Shown here: piece after piece, positions 1-9,729 of the stretch
How the letters are laid out: each line of letters starts with the position of its first letter
How positions within the stretch are numbered: the first letter of the stretch is position 1
Origin: Saccharopolyspora endophytica
Lineage (GTDB): Bacteria; Actinomycetota; Actinomycetes; Mycobacteriales; Pseudonocardiaceae
Reading direction: 5' to 3'
Assembly (NCBI RefSeq): GCF_018070075.1
Contig: NZ_JAGPXE010000002.1
Location: forward strand, 186,001-250,000
Length of the DNA: 64,000 bases
The notes under the pieces: model-generated
The model's input: only the letters and a program-made list of their open reading frames with translations
Database searches by the model: none
What the model was told of the DNA's origin: nothing
Translations under genes and position numbers: made by a program

Positions 1-1684
1 CGGCCGGGCCGACCAGCTGCAGCAGCACCATCGGGCTCATCGGCAGACCGAGCTCTTCGAGGGCGTTGTCGGCCACCTCGAAGGGCGTGCCCTCGTCGAC
101 GGCGGCGATGATCTCGCCCATGAAGCGGGTCAGCAGCCGGTTCACCACGAACGCCGGAGCGTCCTTGACCAGCACCGAGGACTTCTTCAGCTTCTTGCCG
201 ACCGCGAAGGCGGTGGCCAGCGACGCGTCGTCGGTCTTCTCGCCGCGCACGATCTCCAGCAGCGGCAGCACCGCGACCGGGTTGAAGAAGTGGAAGCCGA
301 CGACCCGCTCCGGGTTCTTCAGCTTCGACGCCATCTCGGTGATCGACAGCGAGGAGGTGTTGGTCGCGAGGATCGCCTCGGGGGAGACGTGCTCCTCCAG
401 CTCGGCGAAGACCTTCTGCTTGACCGTCATCTCCTCGAAGACGGCCTCGATGACGAAGTCGGCGTCGGCGAAGGCCTTCTTGTCCAGCTCGCCGGTCACC
501 AGCGCCTTGAGGCGGTTGGTGGCGTCCGGCGACAGGCGGCCCTTGCCGGCGAGCTTGTCGATCTCGCCGTGGATGTAGGCCACGCCCTTGTCGATGCGCT
601 CCTGGTCGATGTCGGTGATGACCACCGGCACCTGCAGGCGGCGCACGAACAGCAGCGCCAGCTGACCGGCCATCAGACCGGCACCGACCACGCCGACCTT
701 GTTCACCGGACGGGCCAGGCCCTTGTCCGGCGCACCGGCCGGGCGCTTGGCGCGCTTCTGGGCCAGGTCGAACGAGTACAGCCCGGCGCGCAGCTCGTCG
801 GACATCAGCGCGTCGGTCAGCGCCTCGGTCTCGGCGGCGTAGCCGGCGTCGATGTCGTTGTTGCGGGCCAGCTCGATGAGCTCGACCGTCTTGGTGACCG
901 CGGGCGAGGCACCCTTGGTCTTGGACTCGACGACCTGCTTGGCGCGCGCCACCGCGTCGTCCCAGCCCTTGCCGCGGTCGATCTCCGGGCGCTCGACGGT
1001 CTTGTCACCGTTGACCACGCGGACCAGCCAGCGCAGCGACTCCTCGAGGAAGTCCGCGCCTTCCAGCAGCTCGTCGAAGATGCCCAGCTGCAGGCCCTTC
1101 TTCGGGTTGAGCATCTTGTTCTGGCTCAGCGCGTTCTCGATGATCACCGTCACGGCCGCGTCCGGGCCGATGAGGTTCGGCAGCAGCTGCGTGCCGCCCC
1201 AGCCCGGGAACAGGCCCAGGTAGCACTCCGGGAACGCGATCGCGCCCGCGTTGGAGGCGACGGTCCGGTAGTGGCAGGACAGCGCCAGCTCCAGGCCACC
1301 GCCGAGGGCGGCGCCGTTGACGAAGGCGAACGTCGGGATCGTCGACTCGGTGAGCCGGCGGAACACGTCGTGGCCGGTCTGCGCGATGGCCTGCGCGTGC
1401 TCGCGCTGCGACACCTGGCCGACGCCGGTGAGGTCCGCGCCGACGGCGAACACGAACGGCTTGCCGGTGACCGCGATCGCGGCCGGCTCGGCGGCGAACG
1501 CCTCGTCCAGCGCGGCGTTCAGGCTGCTCAGACCACCCGGGCCGAAGGTCGACGGCTTGGTGTGGTCGTGGCCGTTGTCGATGGTGATGAGCGCGAGCTT
1601 GCCGGTCAGACCGGGAACGTCGACGAGGCGGGTGAACGCCTTGGTCACGACCTCGTCGGGGAACAGCGCCGCGAAGTCAGTCAC
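1..1684 (-). CDS. fadB: FadB-like enoyl-CoA hydratase / 3-hydroxyacyl-CoA dehydrogenase, C-terminus cut by window edge
   Basis: Bifunctional beta-oxidation enzyme: hydrates trans-2-enoyl-CoA, then oxidises 3-hydroxyacyl-CoA with NAD+; the product goes to the thiolase encoded just upstream. About 561 N-terminal residues are visible. A crotonase-type hydratase domain occupies roughly residues 1-280, with the oxyanion-hole stretch GAALGGGLEL near residue 130. The NAD-binding motif VGAGLMAGQ is near 333 and the dehydrogenase signature FHFFNPVAVLPLLE near 465. I chose GTG 1684 because its GTGA overlaps the thiolase stop, the usual sign of translational coupling. The substrate chain length cannot be read from the sequence. 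Confidence 0.93.
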   Translation of the reverse strand, partial: MTDFAALFPDEVVTKAFTRLVDVPGLTGKLALITIDNGHDHTKPSTFGPGGLSSLNAALDEAFAAEPAAIAVTGKPFVFAVGADLTGVGQVSQREHAQAIAQTGHDVFRRLTESTIPTFAFVNGAALGGGLELALSCHYRTVASNAGAIAFPECYLGLFPGWGGTQLLPNLIGPDAAVTVIIENALSQNKMLNPKKGLQLGIFDELLEGADFLEESLRWLVRVVNGDKTVERPEIDRGKGWDDAVARAKQVVESKTKGASPAVTKTVELIELARNNDIDAGYAAETEALTDALMSDELRAGLYSFDLAQKRAKRPAGAPDKGLARPVNKVGVVGAGLMAGQLALLFVRRLQVPVVITDIDQERIDKGVAYIHGEIDKLAGKGRLSPDATNRLKALVTGELDKKAFADADFVIEAVFEEMTVKQKVFAELEEHVSPEAILATNTSSLSITEMASKLKNPERVVGFHFFNPVAVLPLLEIVRGEKTDDASLATAFAVGKKLKKSSVLVKDAPAFVVNRLLTRFMGEIIAAVDEGTPFEVADNALEELGLPMSPMVLLQLVGPA

Positions 1685-2922
1685 TGCTCGCCTCCTGCGT
1701 TGTAGTTCGGGTTCTCCCAGATGACCGTTCCGCCCATGCCGATGCCGATGCACATGGTGGTGATGCCGTAGCGGACCTCGGGGTGCTCTTCGAAGTGGCG
1801 GGACAGCTGAGTCATCAGCCGCACGCCGGAGGAGGCCAGCGGGTGGCCGCAGGCGATCGCGCCGCCCCACGGGTTGACCCGCGGGTCGTCGTCGGCGATG
1901 CCGAAGTGCTCCAGGAAGGCCAGCACCTGCACGGCGAAGGCCTCGTTGATCTCGAACAGACCGATGTCGTCGATGGTCAGCCCGGCGCGCTTGAGGGCCT
2001 TCTCGGTGGCCGGCACCGGTCCGACGCCCATGACCTCGGGCTCGACACCGGCGAAGGAGTAGCCCACCAGGCGCATGCCGATCGGCAGGCCCAGTTCCTC
2101 GGCGGTCTCGGCGTCGGCCAGCAGGGCACCGGTGGCGCCGTCGTTGAGGCCGGCGGCGTTGCCCGGGGTGACCCGGCCGTGCGGGCGGAACGGCGTCTTG
2201 AGGCCGGCGAGGGTCTCGACCGTGGTGCCCGGGCGCGGCGGCTCGTCGGTGGTCGCCAGGCCCCAGCCCTCGTCGGAGCGGGTGGAGACCGGGACCAGGT
2301 CGGGGCTGATCTTGCCCGCCTTCTGCGCCTCTTCGTAGCGCTGCTGGCTCAGGGCGGCGTACGCGTCGGTGCGCTCCTTGGTCAGCGACGGGTAGCGGTC
2401 GTGCAGGTTCTCGGCGGTGGAGCCCATGACCAGCGCGGACGGGTCGACGATCTTGTCGGACACGAAGCGCGGGTTGGGGTCGGCGCCCTCACCCATCGGG
2501 TGGTTGCCCATGTGCTCGACGCCGCCTGCGATCACGACGTCGTAGGCGCCGAAGGCGATGCCGCTGGACACGGTGGTCACGGCGGTCATGGCGCCGGCGC
2601 ACATGCGGTCGATGGCGAAGCCCGGCACGGACTTGGGCAGCCCGGCCAGCAGCGCCGCCGTGCGGCCGATGGTCAGGCCCTGGTCACCGATCTGGGTGGT
2701 CGCGGCGATGGCGACCTCGTCGATGCGCTCCGCCGGGAGTTCGGGGTGGCGGCGCAGCAGTTCCCGGATGACCTTGACGACCATGTCGTCCGCGCGCGTC
2801 TGGGCGTACTGGCCCTTCGAACCGGCCTTGCCGAACGGCGTGCGTACGCCGTCGACGAAGACCACGTCCCGAACCGCTGGGCGGCTGCGGCTGTCGGCGG
2901 GTGCCGACGCAGGTGCGGCCAC
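1681..2922 (-). CDS. fadA: Acetyl-CoA C-acyltransferase (thiolase), FadA-like
   Basis: Thiolytic cleavage of 3-ketoacyl-CoA to acetyl-CoA plus a shortened acyl-CoA, the last step of beta-oxidation. At 413 residues it has the normal thiolase length. Visible catalytic features: acyl-accepting Cys108 in DRMCAGAM, the family stretch NAAGLNDGATGALL, His360 in ACGHPLASSG, and Cys391 in CIGIGMGG. It is the first gene of a minus-strand pair with fadB (4-nt GTGA overlap). A predicted promoter overlapped by two palindromes lies at 2983-3027, which suggests repression by a TetR-type regulator; no such regulator is in the window. Confidence 0.95.
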   Translation of the reverse strand: MAAPASAPADSRSRPAVRDVVFVDGVRTPFGKAGSKGQYAQTRADDMVVKVIRELLRRHPELPAERIDEVAIAATTQIGDQGLTIGRTAALLAGLPKSVPGFAIDRMCAGAMTAVTTVSSGIAFGAYDVVIAGGVEHMGNHPMGEGADPNPRFVSDKIVDPSALVMGSTAENLHDRYPSLTKERTDAYAALSQQRYEEAQKAGKISPDLVPVSTRSDEGWGLATTDEPPRPGTTVETLAGLKTPFRPHGRVTPGNAAGLNDGATGALLADAETAEELGLPIGMRLVGYSFAGVEPEVMGVGPVPATEKALKRAGLTIDDIGLFEINEAFAVQVLAFLEHFGIADDDPRVNPWGGAIACGHPLASSGVRLMTQLSRHFEEHPEVRYGITTMCIGIGMGGTVIWENPNYNAGGEQ

Positions 2923-2982
2923 GGCGTGCTCCTCACTGGCTTGGTGGATGGTGCTCGGCCGGAGTCCGCGAGGGGCGGCGCC

Positions 2983-3027
2983 TTACCGACCGGTAACCGC
3001 ACTCTAGCGCTTATTACCCACCGGTAA
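2983..3027 (-). promoter_or_regulatory. fadAB promoter with two 14-bp palindromic operators
   Basis: Two near-identical palindromes, TTACCGACCGGTAA (2983-2996) and TTACCCACCGGTAA (3014-3027), start 31 bp apart, about three helical turns. Between them on the minus strand is a -10-like TAGAGT (3006-3001). The upstream palindrome would cover the -35 area and the downstream one the start of transcription, the geometry of repression. The symmetry and spacing are seen; the link to a TetR-family fatty-acid regulator is inference. Confidence 0.6.
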
Positions 3028-3115
3028 CCACGTGCCCGCCCCTGTCGGTTGTCTCACATGCTGACCAGCCCGGACCCGGCAGCCGAATCCTTCCCGAGGA
3101 ATCGAGCCCGTGCTC

Positions 3116-3184
3116 GGCGGATCTGGCCCGAACCGACCGGGCGAAACGGACGTCGATCGCGGACGGTTCGGACCAAGACCGCCC
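3116..3184 (-). repeat. Dispersed hairpin repeat, copy 1
   Basis: Imperfect inverted repeat of about 69 bp lying directly after the rnd stop codon. Read on the minus strand it starts GGCGGTCTTGGTCCGAACCG and ends in CCCGGTCGGTTCGGGCCAGA followed by TCCGCC. It matches the element at 42395-42465 in the same order and orientation relative to the upstream gene. Arms of about 24 nt are separated by a loop of about 20 nt that is not conserved. It may act as a terminator or as a REP-like mobile hairpin. Confidence 0.75.
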
Positions 3185-3190
3185 GTTGCC

Positions 3191-4444
3191 TCAGGAGTCC
3201 TCGGGCGGGGTCGCGTGCAGCGCCTTGGAGAGGGCTTCGGCGGTGAGGGTGATCTGCCACTCGCGGGCGCCCTTGGCGCGCAGCAGCTCGACGACCGCCG
3301 GGACATCGCGGTCCTCTGGAGGCGTCCAGCAGGTGCGTCGGACCAGATCGGGCAGCAGCAGGTTCTCCACGGGCAGGGAGTGCTCCTCGGCGATCTCGTT
3401 CAACGCCGCGCGGGCCGCGGTGAGCCGCGCCGCGGCGGCGGGATCGCGGTCCGACCAGCGGTTGGTCGGCGGCGGGCCCTCGTTCGGCGTGGACGCGGCG
3501 GGCAGCTCCTCGTTGGTGAGCCGCCGCGCGGCGCGCAGCGCCTGAAGCCACATCGAGGCGCGCCTGCGCTGCTGACGTCCGCCGAACACCGGCATGGCCA
3601 CCAGATCGCCCTCGGACTTGGGGTTGGACTGCGCCGCGAGCACGATCGAGGAGTCCGGCAGCACGCGGCCCGGCGCGATGTCGCGCTCGCGGGCGAACTC
3701 GTCCCTGGCCTGCCACAGCTCTCGCACCGCGGCCAGCTGCCGGGGGCTGCGCACCTTGTGGATTCCCGAGGTCCGACGCCACGGCTCGGCGCGCGGGGGA
3801 GCGGGTTCGGCGTTGCGGACGGCCTCGAACTCCTCGAAGGCCCAGTCCAGCTTGCCCTGGCGCTGGAGTTCGGCGTGCATCTCGTCGCGCAGCGCGACCA
3901 GCAGCTCCACGTCCAGCGCGGCGTATACCAGCCAGTCCTCGGGCAACGGCCGTCTCGACCAGTCCGCGGCGCTGTGGCCCTTCTCCAGCCGGTAGCCGAG
4001 CATGCGCTCCACCAGCGCGCCCAGCGACACCCGGTCGAACCCGGCGAGCCTGCCGGCCAGTTCGGTGTCGAAGAGCCTGGAGGGGTGCAGATCGAGTTCG
4101 GCCAGGCACGGGAGGTCCTGGGATGCGGCGTGCAACACCCATTCGGTGTCGGCCAGAGCCGGAACCAAGGGGTCGAGCGCGCCTTTGAGGGCGATCGGGT
4201 CCACCAGCACGGTGCCTGATCCCTCGCGACGCAGCTGCACCAGGTAGGCGCGCTGCGAGTAGCGGTAACCCGAGGCGCGCTCGGTGTCCACCGCGACCGG
4301 CCCGGTGCCTGCGGCCAGCGCTTCTGCGGCCGCGTCCAGCGCGGCCGGGGTGTCCACCACCGGCGGCACGCCGTCGACGGGTTCGGTCAACAACACCGGC
4401 TCCGGGCGGCCGGATCCGACGGTCTCGGGGCTTGCAGCTTCCAC
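3191..4444 (-). CDS. rnd: Ribonuclease D family 3'-5' exoribonuclease with HRDC domain
   Basis: DEDDy-family 3'-5' exonuclease used in tRNA 3'-end maturation and RNA turnover. Of 417 residues, the N-terminal half carries the DEDD signature: Asp53 and Glu55 in VDTERA, Asp110 in HAASQDLPCL, and Tyr174 with Asp178 in YAALDVELL. A helical HRDC nucleic-acid-binding region follows from about residue 220, then a long C-terminal extension normal for actinobacterial members. GTG 4444 lies 10 nt from a TAAGGT -10 element, so the mRNA should be nearly leaderless. A dispersed hairpin follows the stop. Confidence 0.92.
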   Translation of the reverse strand: MEAASPETVGSGRPEPVLLTEPVDGVPPVVDTPAALDAAAEALAAGTGPVAVDTERASGYRYSQRAYLVQLRREGSGTVLVDPIALKGALDPLVPALADTEWVLHAASQDLPCLAELDLHPSRLFDTELAGRLAGFDRVSLGALVERMLGYRLEKGHSAADWSRRPLPEDWLVYAALDVELLVALRDEMHAELQRQGKLDWAFEEFEAVRNAEPAPPRAEPWRRTSGIHKVRSPRQLAAVRELWQARDEFARERDIAPGRVLPDSSIVLAAQSNPKSEGDLVAMPVFGGRQQRRRASMWLQALRAARRLTNEELPAASTPNEGPPPTNRWSDRDPAAAARLTAARAALNEIAEEHSLPVENLLLPDLVRRTCWTPPEDRDVPAVVELLRAKGAREWQITLTAEALSKALHATPPEDS

Positions 4445-4453
4445 GGCTAACAG

Positions 4454-4459
4454 ACCTTA
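4454..4459 (-). promoter_or_regulatory. -10 element of rnd (near-leaderless)
   Basis: Minus-strand TAAGGT (TAnnnT type) puts the transcription start near 4447, about 3 nt before the GTG start at 4444. No Shine-Dalgarno sequence fits between them. Confidence 0.4.
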
Positions 4460-4543
4460 CGTGCTTTGGCCCGTCCCGTGTGGCTGGTCCACCCGACGTC
4501 GTCGGTCCGGCCGACCCGGCGCTGGTGTTTTCTCAGCGATCCG

Positions 4544-5260
4544 TCACCGGATCACGCCGGCGCGCATGGCCAGTGCGACCATCTGCGCCCGGTCGCCAGT
4601 GCCCAACTTGCGCCCGATCCGCGACAGGTGAGACTTCACCGTGAGCGCGGAAAGGTTCAGGGCCTCGCCGATCTCCTTGTTGGAGCGGCCATCGGCCACC
4701 AACTGGAGAACCTCGACCTCACGCCCGGACAGCTCGCGAGGTGTGTTGTCCGTTCCCGGCACGCGGGTTCCGGCGGCGAGCACCGGAGCCACGCTGGGAT
4801 CGGCGTACACACCGCCGTCGAGCACGCGGCGCACGCCGTCGGTGACCACCATGGGCGAGGCCGACTTCAACAGGTACGCCTGCGCACCTGCCTGGAAGGC
4901 GGCCCGGACCGCATAGGGGTCATCGGACGAAGCGAGCACCACGATCCGCGGCCAGCCCTGGCTCCGGAGTTCGGTAACCAGTTCGATGCCGGTCCCGTCT
5001 GGGAGTCCGAGATCGAGAATCGCGAGGTCGCACGGACCGGTCGCCAGAGCGCGAGCTCTGGCTTCGGCCATGGATGCGGCCTCGTGCACCGTGCCGGCGC
5101 CCATCTGCAGCAACCGAGCGGCGATCGCCTCTCGGAGCAGCGGATGGTCATCCACCACGAGCACCGTGAACAGCTCTTCCCGCGGGTGCGGGACCATGTT
5201 GGCCGGCAAAGCGCCGGCAGGCGTGGTTCGAGCGGCCTGACCTAAGCCGACGGCAGCCAC
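4544..5260 (-). CDS. LuxR/NarL-type response regulator, possible WhiI-like sporulation regulator
   Basis: Two-domain regulator of 238 residues. The receiver domain (about 30-150) has acidic residues Asp37/Asp38, phospho-acceptor Asp83 in ILDLGLPDG and Lys132 in YLLKSASP; a NarL-type helix-turn-helix follows (about 175-235, LSGREVEVLQLVADGRSNKE). I chose GTG 5260 because GGGAGG sits 7 nt upstream; an internal ATG would also keep the receiver domain. No kinase gene is adjacent. The neighbourhood (thiolase, RNase D, regulator, DUF3000, hemE) resembles the one I recall around whiI in Streptomyces, but that is memory, not a search. The phosphorylation pocket looks intact. Confidence 0.85.
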   Translation of the reverse strand: MAAVGLGQAARTTPAGALPANMVPHPREELFTVLVVDDHPLLREAIAARLLQMGAGTVHEAASMAEARARALATGPCDLAILDLGLPDGTGIELVTELRSQGWPRIVVLASSDDPYAVRAAFQAGAQAYLLKSASPMVVTDGVRRVLDGGVYADPSVAPVLAAGTRVPGTDNTPRELSGREVEVLQLVADGRSNKEIGEALNLSALTVKSHLSRIGRKLGTGDRAQMVALAMRAGVIR

Positions 5261-5694
5261 GTCACTACCTCCCTGGAGTCGGTCGTGCCCCCCGACCGGC
5301 ACCGGGACTCTCGACCAATCAGCCGCGCCACTGATCGACCGAAAGTGGTGTCGTCGGGGTGAGCGTAACCGCCCAAGCGGGTCAGCGGGACGATCAATCG
5401 GGTATCTATCCCGATCGAGTTGTGACGAGCGCATGGTTTTGTCGCTCTTTTGGGTGACTCAGAGCGACGACCGTAACGGCGGAGCGTGGCCATGCGACAT
5501 ATTTCGAATGCGTATGGTGAAAATCTTGCTTCGACAAGCACTTCACCGGAGCTGAACGAACTTCGCGAATGAAAATCGGACATCGGCGTGTCGCGCCCCG
5601 GCGTGTCGCATTCGAGGGGTCTGCGGGAGCGAAGTCCCGCCTCAACGCTACGCGCTGGGCCTACCTGTCGCAGCCGATGATCGGGGGACCCCGA
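5261..5694. other. Non-coding region upstream of the response regulator
   Basis: No convincing gene in these 434 bases, which are less GC-rich than their surroundings. Visible structure: inverted repeat ATCGGG-TATCTAT-CCCGAT (5397-5415), a hairpin with arms GTCGCTC/GAGCGAC (5441-5468), and a direct repeat of CGGCGTGTCGC at 5584-5594 and 5599-5609. The two genes flanking it are both on the minus strand, so it serves as the upstream region of the response regulator and the space between that gene and the DUF3000 stop codon. Confidence 0.5.
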
Positions 5695-6294
5695 TCAGTC
5701 CTGCCGCATTGCGCCGTTCGGTCGCCTGCCGAGTAGCGCAACGCCTTCCGGCGGAAGCCCGGCCGCACTTGCCATGAGTTCGTGGAATGCATCCGCATGC
5801 GGTGCGAGATCGACTTCCTCGGAGCCGAACACCGAGGGTTTCGGCGTCCACGACCCGCGCAACTCCAGATCGTGACTGCGCGAGGGCCCGGCGATGTCGC
5901 CGAACCGCGCCGAGGACGTCAGCGTCACCGTGCCGCCCAGGGCGGTGAACGACGCGCCCGCGTTCTCCAGGGCGTCGGTCAGCCACGACCAACCGACCGC
6001 GGGCAGCAGCGGGTCGTCGGCCACTTCGGGGTCGAGCTCGGCCCGCAGGTAGACCACCAGCCGCAGCACGCCGTCCCAGGCCTCCTGGCCTTCCGGGTCG
6101 TAGAGGAGCACGAAACGCGCGGTCGCCAGCTCACCGGCCGGTCCGTTCGCCTCCGCGGCCAGCGCGTGGGCCCAGGGGGCCAAGCGCTTGGGGGGACCGA
6201 CTTCGCTGAGCTCGATCTCCGCACGCGGCTGAGGCGACGTCAACGCGGCAACCGCCTGCCGGAAAACTTCGGGCGCCGCCGACATCTCCGTCAC
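5695..6294 (-). CDS. DUF3000 family protein
   Basis: Actinobacteria-restricted protein of unknown function, 199 residues, soluble, with no signal peptide or membrane segment. Typical stretches are [20 protein letters not shown] near the N-terminus and a WSWLTDALE region in the middle. I chose GTG 6294 over ATG 6285 because a TAGAGT -10 element places the transcription start 1 nt before it (leaderless start). It is divergent from hemE, a pairing I recall in other actinomycetes, which hints at a role related to haem or to the neighbouring regulator, but nothing in the sequence proves it. Confidence 0.85.
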   Translation of the reverse strand: MTEMSAAPEVFRQAVAALTSPQPRAEIELSEVGPPKRLAPWAHALAAEANGPAGELATARFVLLYDPEGQEAWDGVLRLVVYLRAELDPEVADDPLLPAVGWSWLTDALENAGASFTALGGTVTLTSSARFGDIAGPSRSHDLELRGSWTPKPSVFGSEEVDLAPHADAFHELMASAAGLPPEGVALLGRRPNGAMRQD

Positions 6295-6301
6295 GCCGAC
6301 G

Positions 6302-6307
6302 ACTCTA
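6302..6307 (-). promoter_or_regulatory. -10 element of the DUF3000 gene (leaderless)
   Basis: Minus-strand TAGAGT followed by 7 nt and then the GTG start at 6294. This predicts an mRNA beginning at or 1 nt before the start codon. Confidence 0.5.
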
Positions 6308-6486
6308 AGGGCCCACCCCGGCGCGTGGGTGGAGGCACGCCGTGGAGGAGCGGGCGCTTGGAGTGGGAGCGCGGGCATCGTGCGAAGATTGCCGGAGCCA
6401 GCCCGGCAGTCCGTCGTGGCAGATCCGTTCCAGGTAGCCCGCAGACCGCACCGGGATCCGACGATTCGACGTACGGACACCCTTCG

Positions 6487-7572
6487 ATGACGAACTCCGC
6501 TCCGGTCTCCACTCGCCGGGACCTCGCCGACGCACCTCTGCTCGTGGCCGCACGTGGTGGGAAGCCCCGGCACACGCCGGTGTGGTTCATGCGGCAGGCG
6601 GGGCGTTCCCTGCCCGAGTACCGCCAGGTGCGCGAGGGCACCCCGATGCTGCAGGCGTGCCTGACCCCGGAGCTGGTCAGCGAGATCACCATGCAGCCGG
6701 TCCGCCGGCACGGGGTGGACGCCGCGATCCTGTTCAGCGACATCGTGCTCCCGCTCTACGCCGCGGGCGTCGGGCTGGACATCGTGGCCGGGACCGGCCC
6801 GGTGGTCAGCAACCCGATCGGCGGGCCGTCCGACGTCGAAGCGCTGCCGTCGCTGGACGCCGAGCAGGTCGCGCCGGTCGCCGAGGCCGTGGGCCTGCTG
6901 GTGAAGGAGCTCGGGAGCACGCCGCTGATCGGTTTCGCCGGTGCGCCGTTCACGCTCGCCTCCTACCTCGTCGAGGGCGGCCCGAGCCGCAACCACGAGC
7001 GCACCAAGGCGCTCATGCACTCCGACCCCAAGACCTGGCACGCGCTGCTGGAGAAGCTCGCCGACACCACGCTGGAGTTCCTGCGGGTGCAGCTGAACGC
7101 GGGCGTCGACGCCATCCAGCTGTTCGACTCGTGGGCGGGCGCGCTCTCGCTGCGCGACTACCGCGAGTTCGTGCTGCCGCACAGCCGCCGCATCTTCGAG
7201 GGCGTCGCCGAGATCTCCGACGTGCCGCGGATCCACTTCGGGGTCGGCACCGGTGAGCTGCTGGGCGCGATGCGCAACGCCGGACCCGACGTGGTCGGCG
7301 TGGACTGGCGCGTTCCGCTGGACACCGCCGTCGCCCGCCTGGGCGCCGCTGAGCCGGGCGCGGCCAAGCCGGTCGTGCAGGGCAACCTCGACCCGGCCGT
7401 GCTGTTCGCCGGCTGGGAAGCCGTCGAGCGCGAGGTGCACCGCATCCTCGAGGAGGGCCGCGAAGCGGGCGGGCACATCTTCAACCTCGGCCACGGCGTG
7501 CTGCCGACCACCGATCCGGAGATCCTGACCCGGGTCGTCGAGCTGGTGCACACCGCGACCGCGCAGCGCTGA
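6487..7572 (+). CDS. hemE: Uroporphyrinogen III decarboxylase
   Basis: Decarboxylates the four acetate side chains of uroporphyrinogen III to give coproporphyrinogen III in the cytoplasm. At 361 residues it has the usual length. Signatures: [13 protein letters not shown] near residues 34-46 (substrate-binding arginines), the FSDIVLPL aspartate region near 85, [17 protein letters not shown] in the middle and [12 protein letters not shown] 6487 gives the expected N-terminus. It is the first gene of a plus-strand set with hemY (TGATG overlap at 7572) and hemQ. Confidence 0.97.
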   Translation: MTNSAPVSTRRDLADAPLLVAARGGKPRHTPVWFMRQAGRSLPEYRQVREGTPMLQACLTPELVSEITMQPVRRHGVDAAILFSDIVLPLYAAGVGLDIVAGTGPVVSNPIGGPSDVEALPSLDAEQVAPVAEAVGLLVKELGSTPLIGFAGAPFTLASYLVEGGPSRNHERTKALMHSDPKTWHALLEKLADTTLEFLRVQLNAGVDAIQLFDSWAGALSLRDYREFVLPHSRRIFEGVAEISDVPRIHFGVGTGELLGAMRNAGPDVVGVDWRVPLDTAVARLGAAEPGAAKPVVQGNLDPAVLFAGWEAVEREVHRILEEGREAGGHIFNLGHGVLPTTDPEILTRVVELVHTATAQR

Positions 7573-9002
7573 TGGCCGGGCGCGTCGCGGTCGTCGGGGG
7601 CGGTGTCGCCGGACTGGCCGCCGCCCACCGGCTCCGCCGCGAGCTGGGCGCCGAAGCCGAGATCGTGCTGGTGGAGCAGACCTCCCGCCTCGGCGGGAAG
7701 CTGCGCACCGTCGAACTCGCCGGACGCCCCTACGACCTGGGCGCCGAGGCGTTCCTCGCCCGTCGGCCCGAGGTGCTGAACCTGGCCGAGGAACTGGGCG
7801 TGCGCACCGATGTCGTGCACCCGGCCGGTGCGGTCGCGACCGTTCGGGCCGGTGGGCGGACCCAGCGGTTGCCCGGCGGCACGGTGATGGGCGTTCCCGC
7901 CGAGGCCGATTCGGTCGCCGGCGTGCTCTCCGGCGCCGGGATCGCCGCCGTGCGAGCCGAAGCCGACATGCCGCCGATCGAGCTGGGCGGCGCGGACATC
8001 TCGGTCGGCGACCTGCTGCGCGCCCGCGTCGGTGACGAGGTCGTCGACCGGCTGGTGGAGCCGCTGCTCGGCGGCGTCTACGCCGGGGACGCCAACCGGC
8101 TGGGCCTGCGCGCGACGGTTCCCGCCCTGGCCAAGGCCCTCGACGACGGCGCGGGCTGGATCACCGCGGCCGCCCGCGCTGCGCTGCCGACGCCGAAACC
8201 CGGTGCGCCGCAACCCGTTTTCGGCGCCTTCCGGGACGGCTACCGAGAGCTGCTCGACCGGCTGCTGATCGCCGCCGACGTCGAGGTGCGGCTCGGTCTG
8301 CCGGTGCGCGCGCTGGTCCGCACCGGCGAGGGCTGGCGGCTGGAGATCGGTTCGGCGCCCGCGCCGGAGCACCTCGACGTCGACGCCGTGGTGCTCGCGG
8401 TCCCGGCACCCGCAGCTCGGAAGCTGTTGCAGGGCCCCGTTCCCGCTGCCGCCGCGAAGCTCGCCGAGGTCGAACTGGCGTCGATGGTCGTGGTCGGTCT
8501 CGCGCTGCCGCCCGGCACGCAGCCGCCCGAGCACGACGGCACTCCGGCCTCCGGTGCGCTGATCGCGCGGGGCGAGCGGCACTCCGGCGGAACCCCGTTC
8601 ACCGCCAAGGCGTTCACCTTCTCCAGCAACAAGTGGCCGCACCTGCGCGGTTCCGGGGAAGAGGTGCTGCTGCGCGGTTCGGTCGGCCGCTTCGGCGAGA
8701 CCGAGGACCTCCGGCTGGACGACGAGGAACTGCTGCGCCGCGTCCGCGCGGACCTGGCCGAGCTGACCGGGATCACAGCCGAACCCGTGGATTCGGCGGT
8801 GCTGCGCTGGGGAGGCGGGCTGCCTCAGTACGGCGTCGGGCACCTGGACCTGGTCGCCGACGTGGAACGCGAGGTGGCCGGGGTTCCGGGCCTGGCGATC
8901 GCGGGAGCCGCGCTGCACGGGGTCGGTGTGCCCGCGTGCGTGGCGACCGGTGAGGCGGCAGCGACCAGCATCACGCGGGACCTGGTGCAGCCCGGGCGCT
9001 GA
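7572..9002 (+). CDS. hemY: Coproporphyrinogen/protoporphyrinogen oxidase, FAD-dependent (HemY/CgoX type)
   Basis: FAD-dependent oxidase of 476 residues that removes six electrons from the porphyrinogen. The N-terminus carries the dinucleotide-binding motif [17 protein letters not shown] followed by an acidic-ended strand; the C-terminus has the FAD-contact region [20 protein letters not shown]. The ATG overlaps the hemE stop by one base, so the two are translationally coupled. Because hemQ follows, the substrate is probably coproporphyrinogen III (coproporphyrin-dependent route), not protoporphyrinogen IX. The ferrochelatase gene is not in the window. Confidence 0.93.
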   Translation: MAGRVAVVGGGVAGLAAAHRLRRELGAEAEIVLVEQTSRLGGKLRTVELAGRPYDLGAEAFLARRPEVLNLAEELGVRTDVVHPAGAVATVRAGGRTQRLPGGTVMGVPAEADSVAGVLSGAGIAAVRAEADMPPIELGGADISVGDLLRARVGDEVVDRLVEPLLGGVYAGDANRLGLRATVPALAKALDDGAGWITAAARAALPTPKPGAPQPVFGAFRDGYRELLDRLLIAADVEVRLGLPVRALVRTGEGWRLEIGSAPAPEHLDVDAVVLAVPAPAARKLLQGPVPAAAAKLAEVELASMVVVGLALPPGTQPPEHDGTPASGALIARGERHSGGTPFTAKAFTFSSNKWPHLRGSGEEVLLRGSVGRFGETEDLRLDDEELLRRVRADLAELTGITAEPVDSAVLRWGGGLPQYGVGHLDLVADVEREVAGVPGLAIAGAALHGVGVPACVATGEAAATSITRDLVQPGR

Positions 9003-9021
9003 GCAGTGGGACCATGAAGGC

Positions 9022-9717
9022 ATGGCGCGGCTGAATTACGACGAGCTCAACGACACCATCCGCTACACCATGTGGTCGGTCTTCCGGATCGAGCAGGGGA
9101 CCCTGCCCGAGGACCGGGCCAAGGCCGCGCAGGTGACCCAGGAGTACCTGGACTCGCTGGCGGAATCCGGTGTCGTGGTGCGCGGTGTCTACGACGTGTC
9201 CGGCCTGCGCGCCGACGCGGACTTCATGATCTGGTGGCACGCGGAGGAGATCGAGGCCGTGCAGGCCGCCTACACCGGGTTCCGCCGCGAAACCCCGCTC
9301 GGTCAGTCCTCCGAGCCGGTGTGGAGCAACGTGGCGCTGCACCGCCCCGCGGAGTTCAACAAGAGCCACATCCCGGCGTTCATGGCCGGTGAGGACCCGA
9401 AGAAGTACATCTGCGTGTACCCCTTCGTGCGGTCCTACGAGTGGTACCTGCTGCCCGACGACGAGCGCCGCAAGATGCTCGCCGACCACGGCAAGGAAGC
9501 CCGCGACTACCCGGACGTGCGCGCCAACACCGTCGCGTCCTTCGCGCTGGGCGACTACGAGTGGATGCTCGCCTTCGAGGCCGACGAGCTGCACCGCATC
9601 GTCGACCTGATGCGCCACCTGCGCGGCACGGAGGCCCGCCTGCACGTCCGCGAGGAGATCCCGTTCTACACCGGGCACCGAGTCGAGGTCGGAGACCTCG
9701 TCACCCGGCTTCCCTGA
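9022..9717 (+). CDS. hemQ: Coproheme decarboxylase, chlorite-dismutase family
   Basis: Last enzyme of the coproporphyrin-dependent pathway: decarboxylates two propionates of coproheme to haem b using peroxide. It has 231 residues. By position it matches the actinobacterial family: distal His116 in NKSHIPAF, catalytic Tyr133 in [11 protein letters not shown], and proximal His156 in MLADHGKEA. It starts 19 nt after hemY. An out-of-frame ATG at 9014 is ignored. A perfect terminator hairpin lies 13 nt after the stop. Confidence 0.95.
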   Translation: MARLNYDELNDTIRYTMWSVFRIEQGTLPEDRAKAAQVTQEYLDSLAESGVVVRGVYDVSGLRADADFMIWWHAEEIEAVQAAYTGFRRETPLGQSSEPVWSNVALHRPAEFNKSHIPAFMAGEDPKKYICVYPFVRSYEWYLLPDDERRKMLADHGKEARDYPDVRANTVASFALGDYEWMLAFEADELHRIVDLMRHLRGTEARLHVREEIPFYTGHRVEVGDLVTRLP

Positions 9718-9729
9718 CGCATCGAGCGC

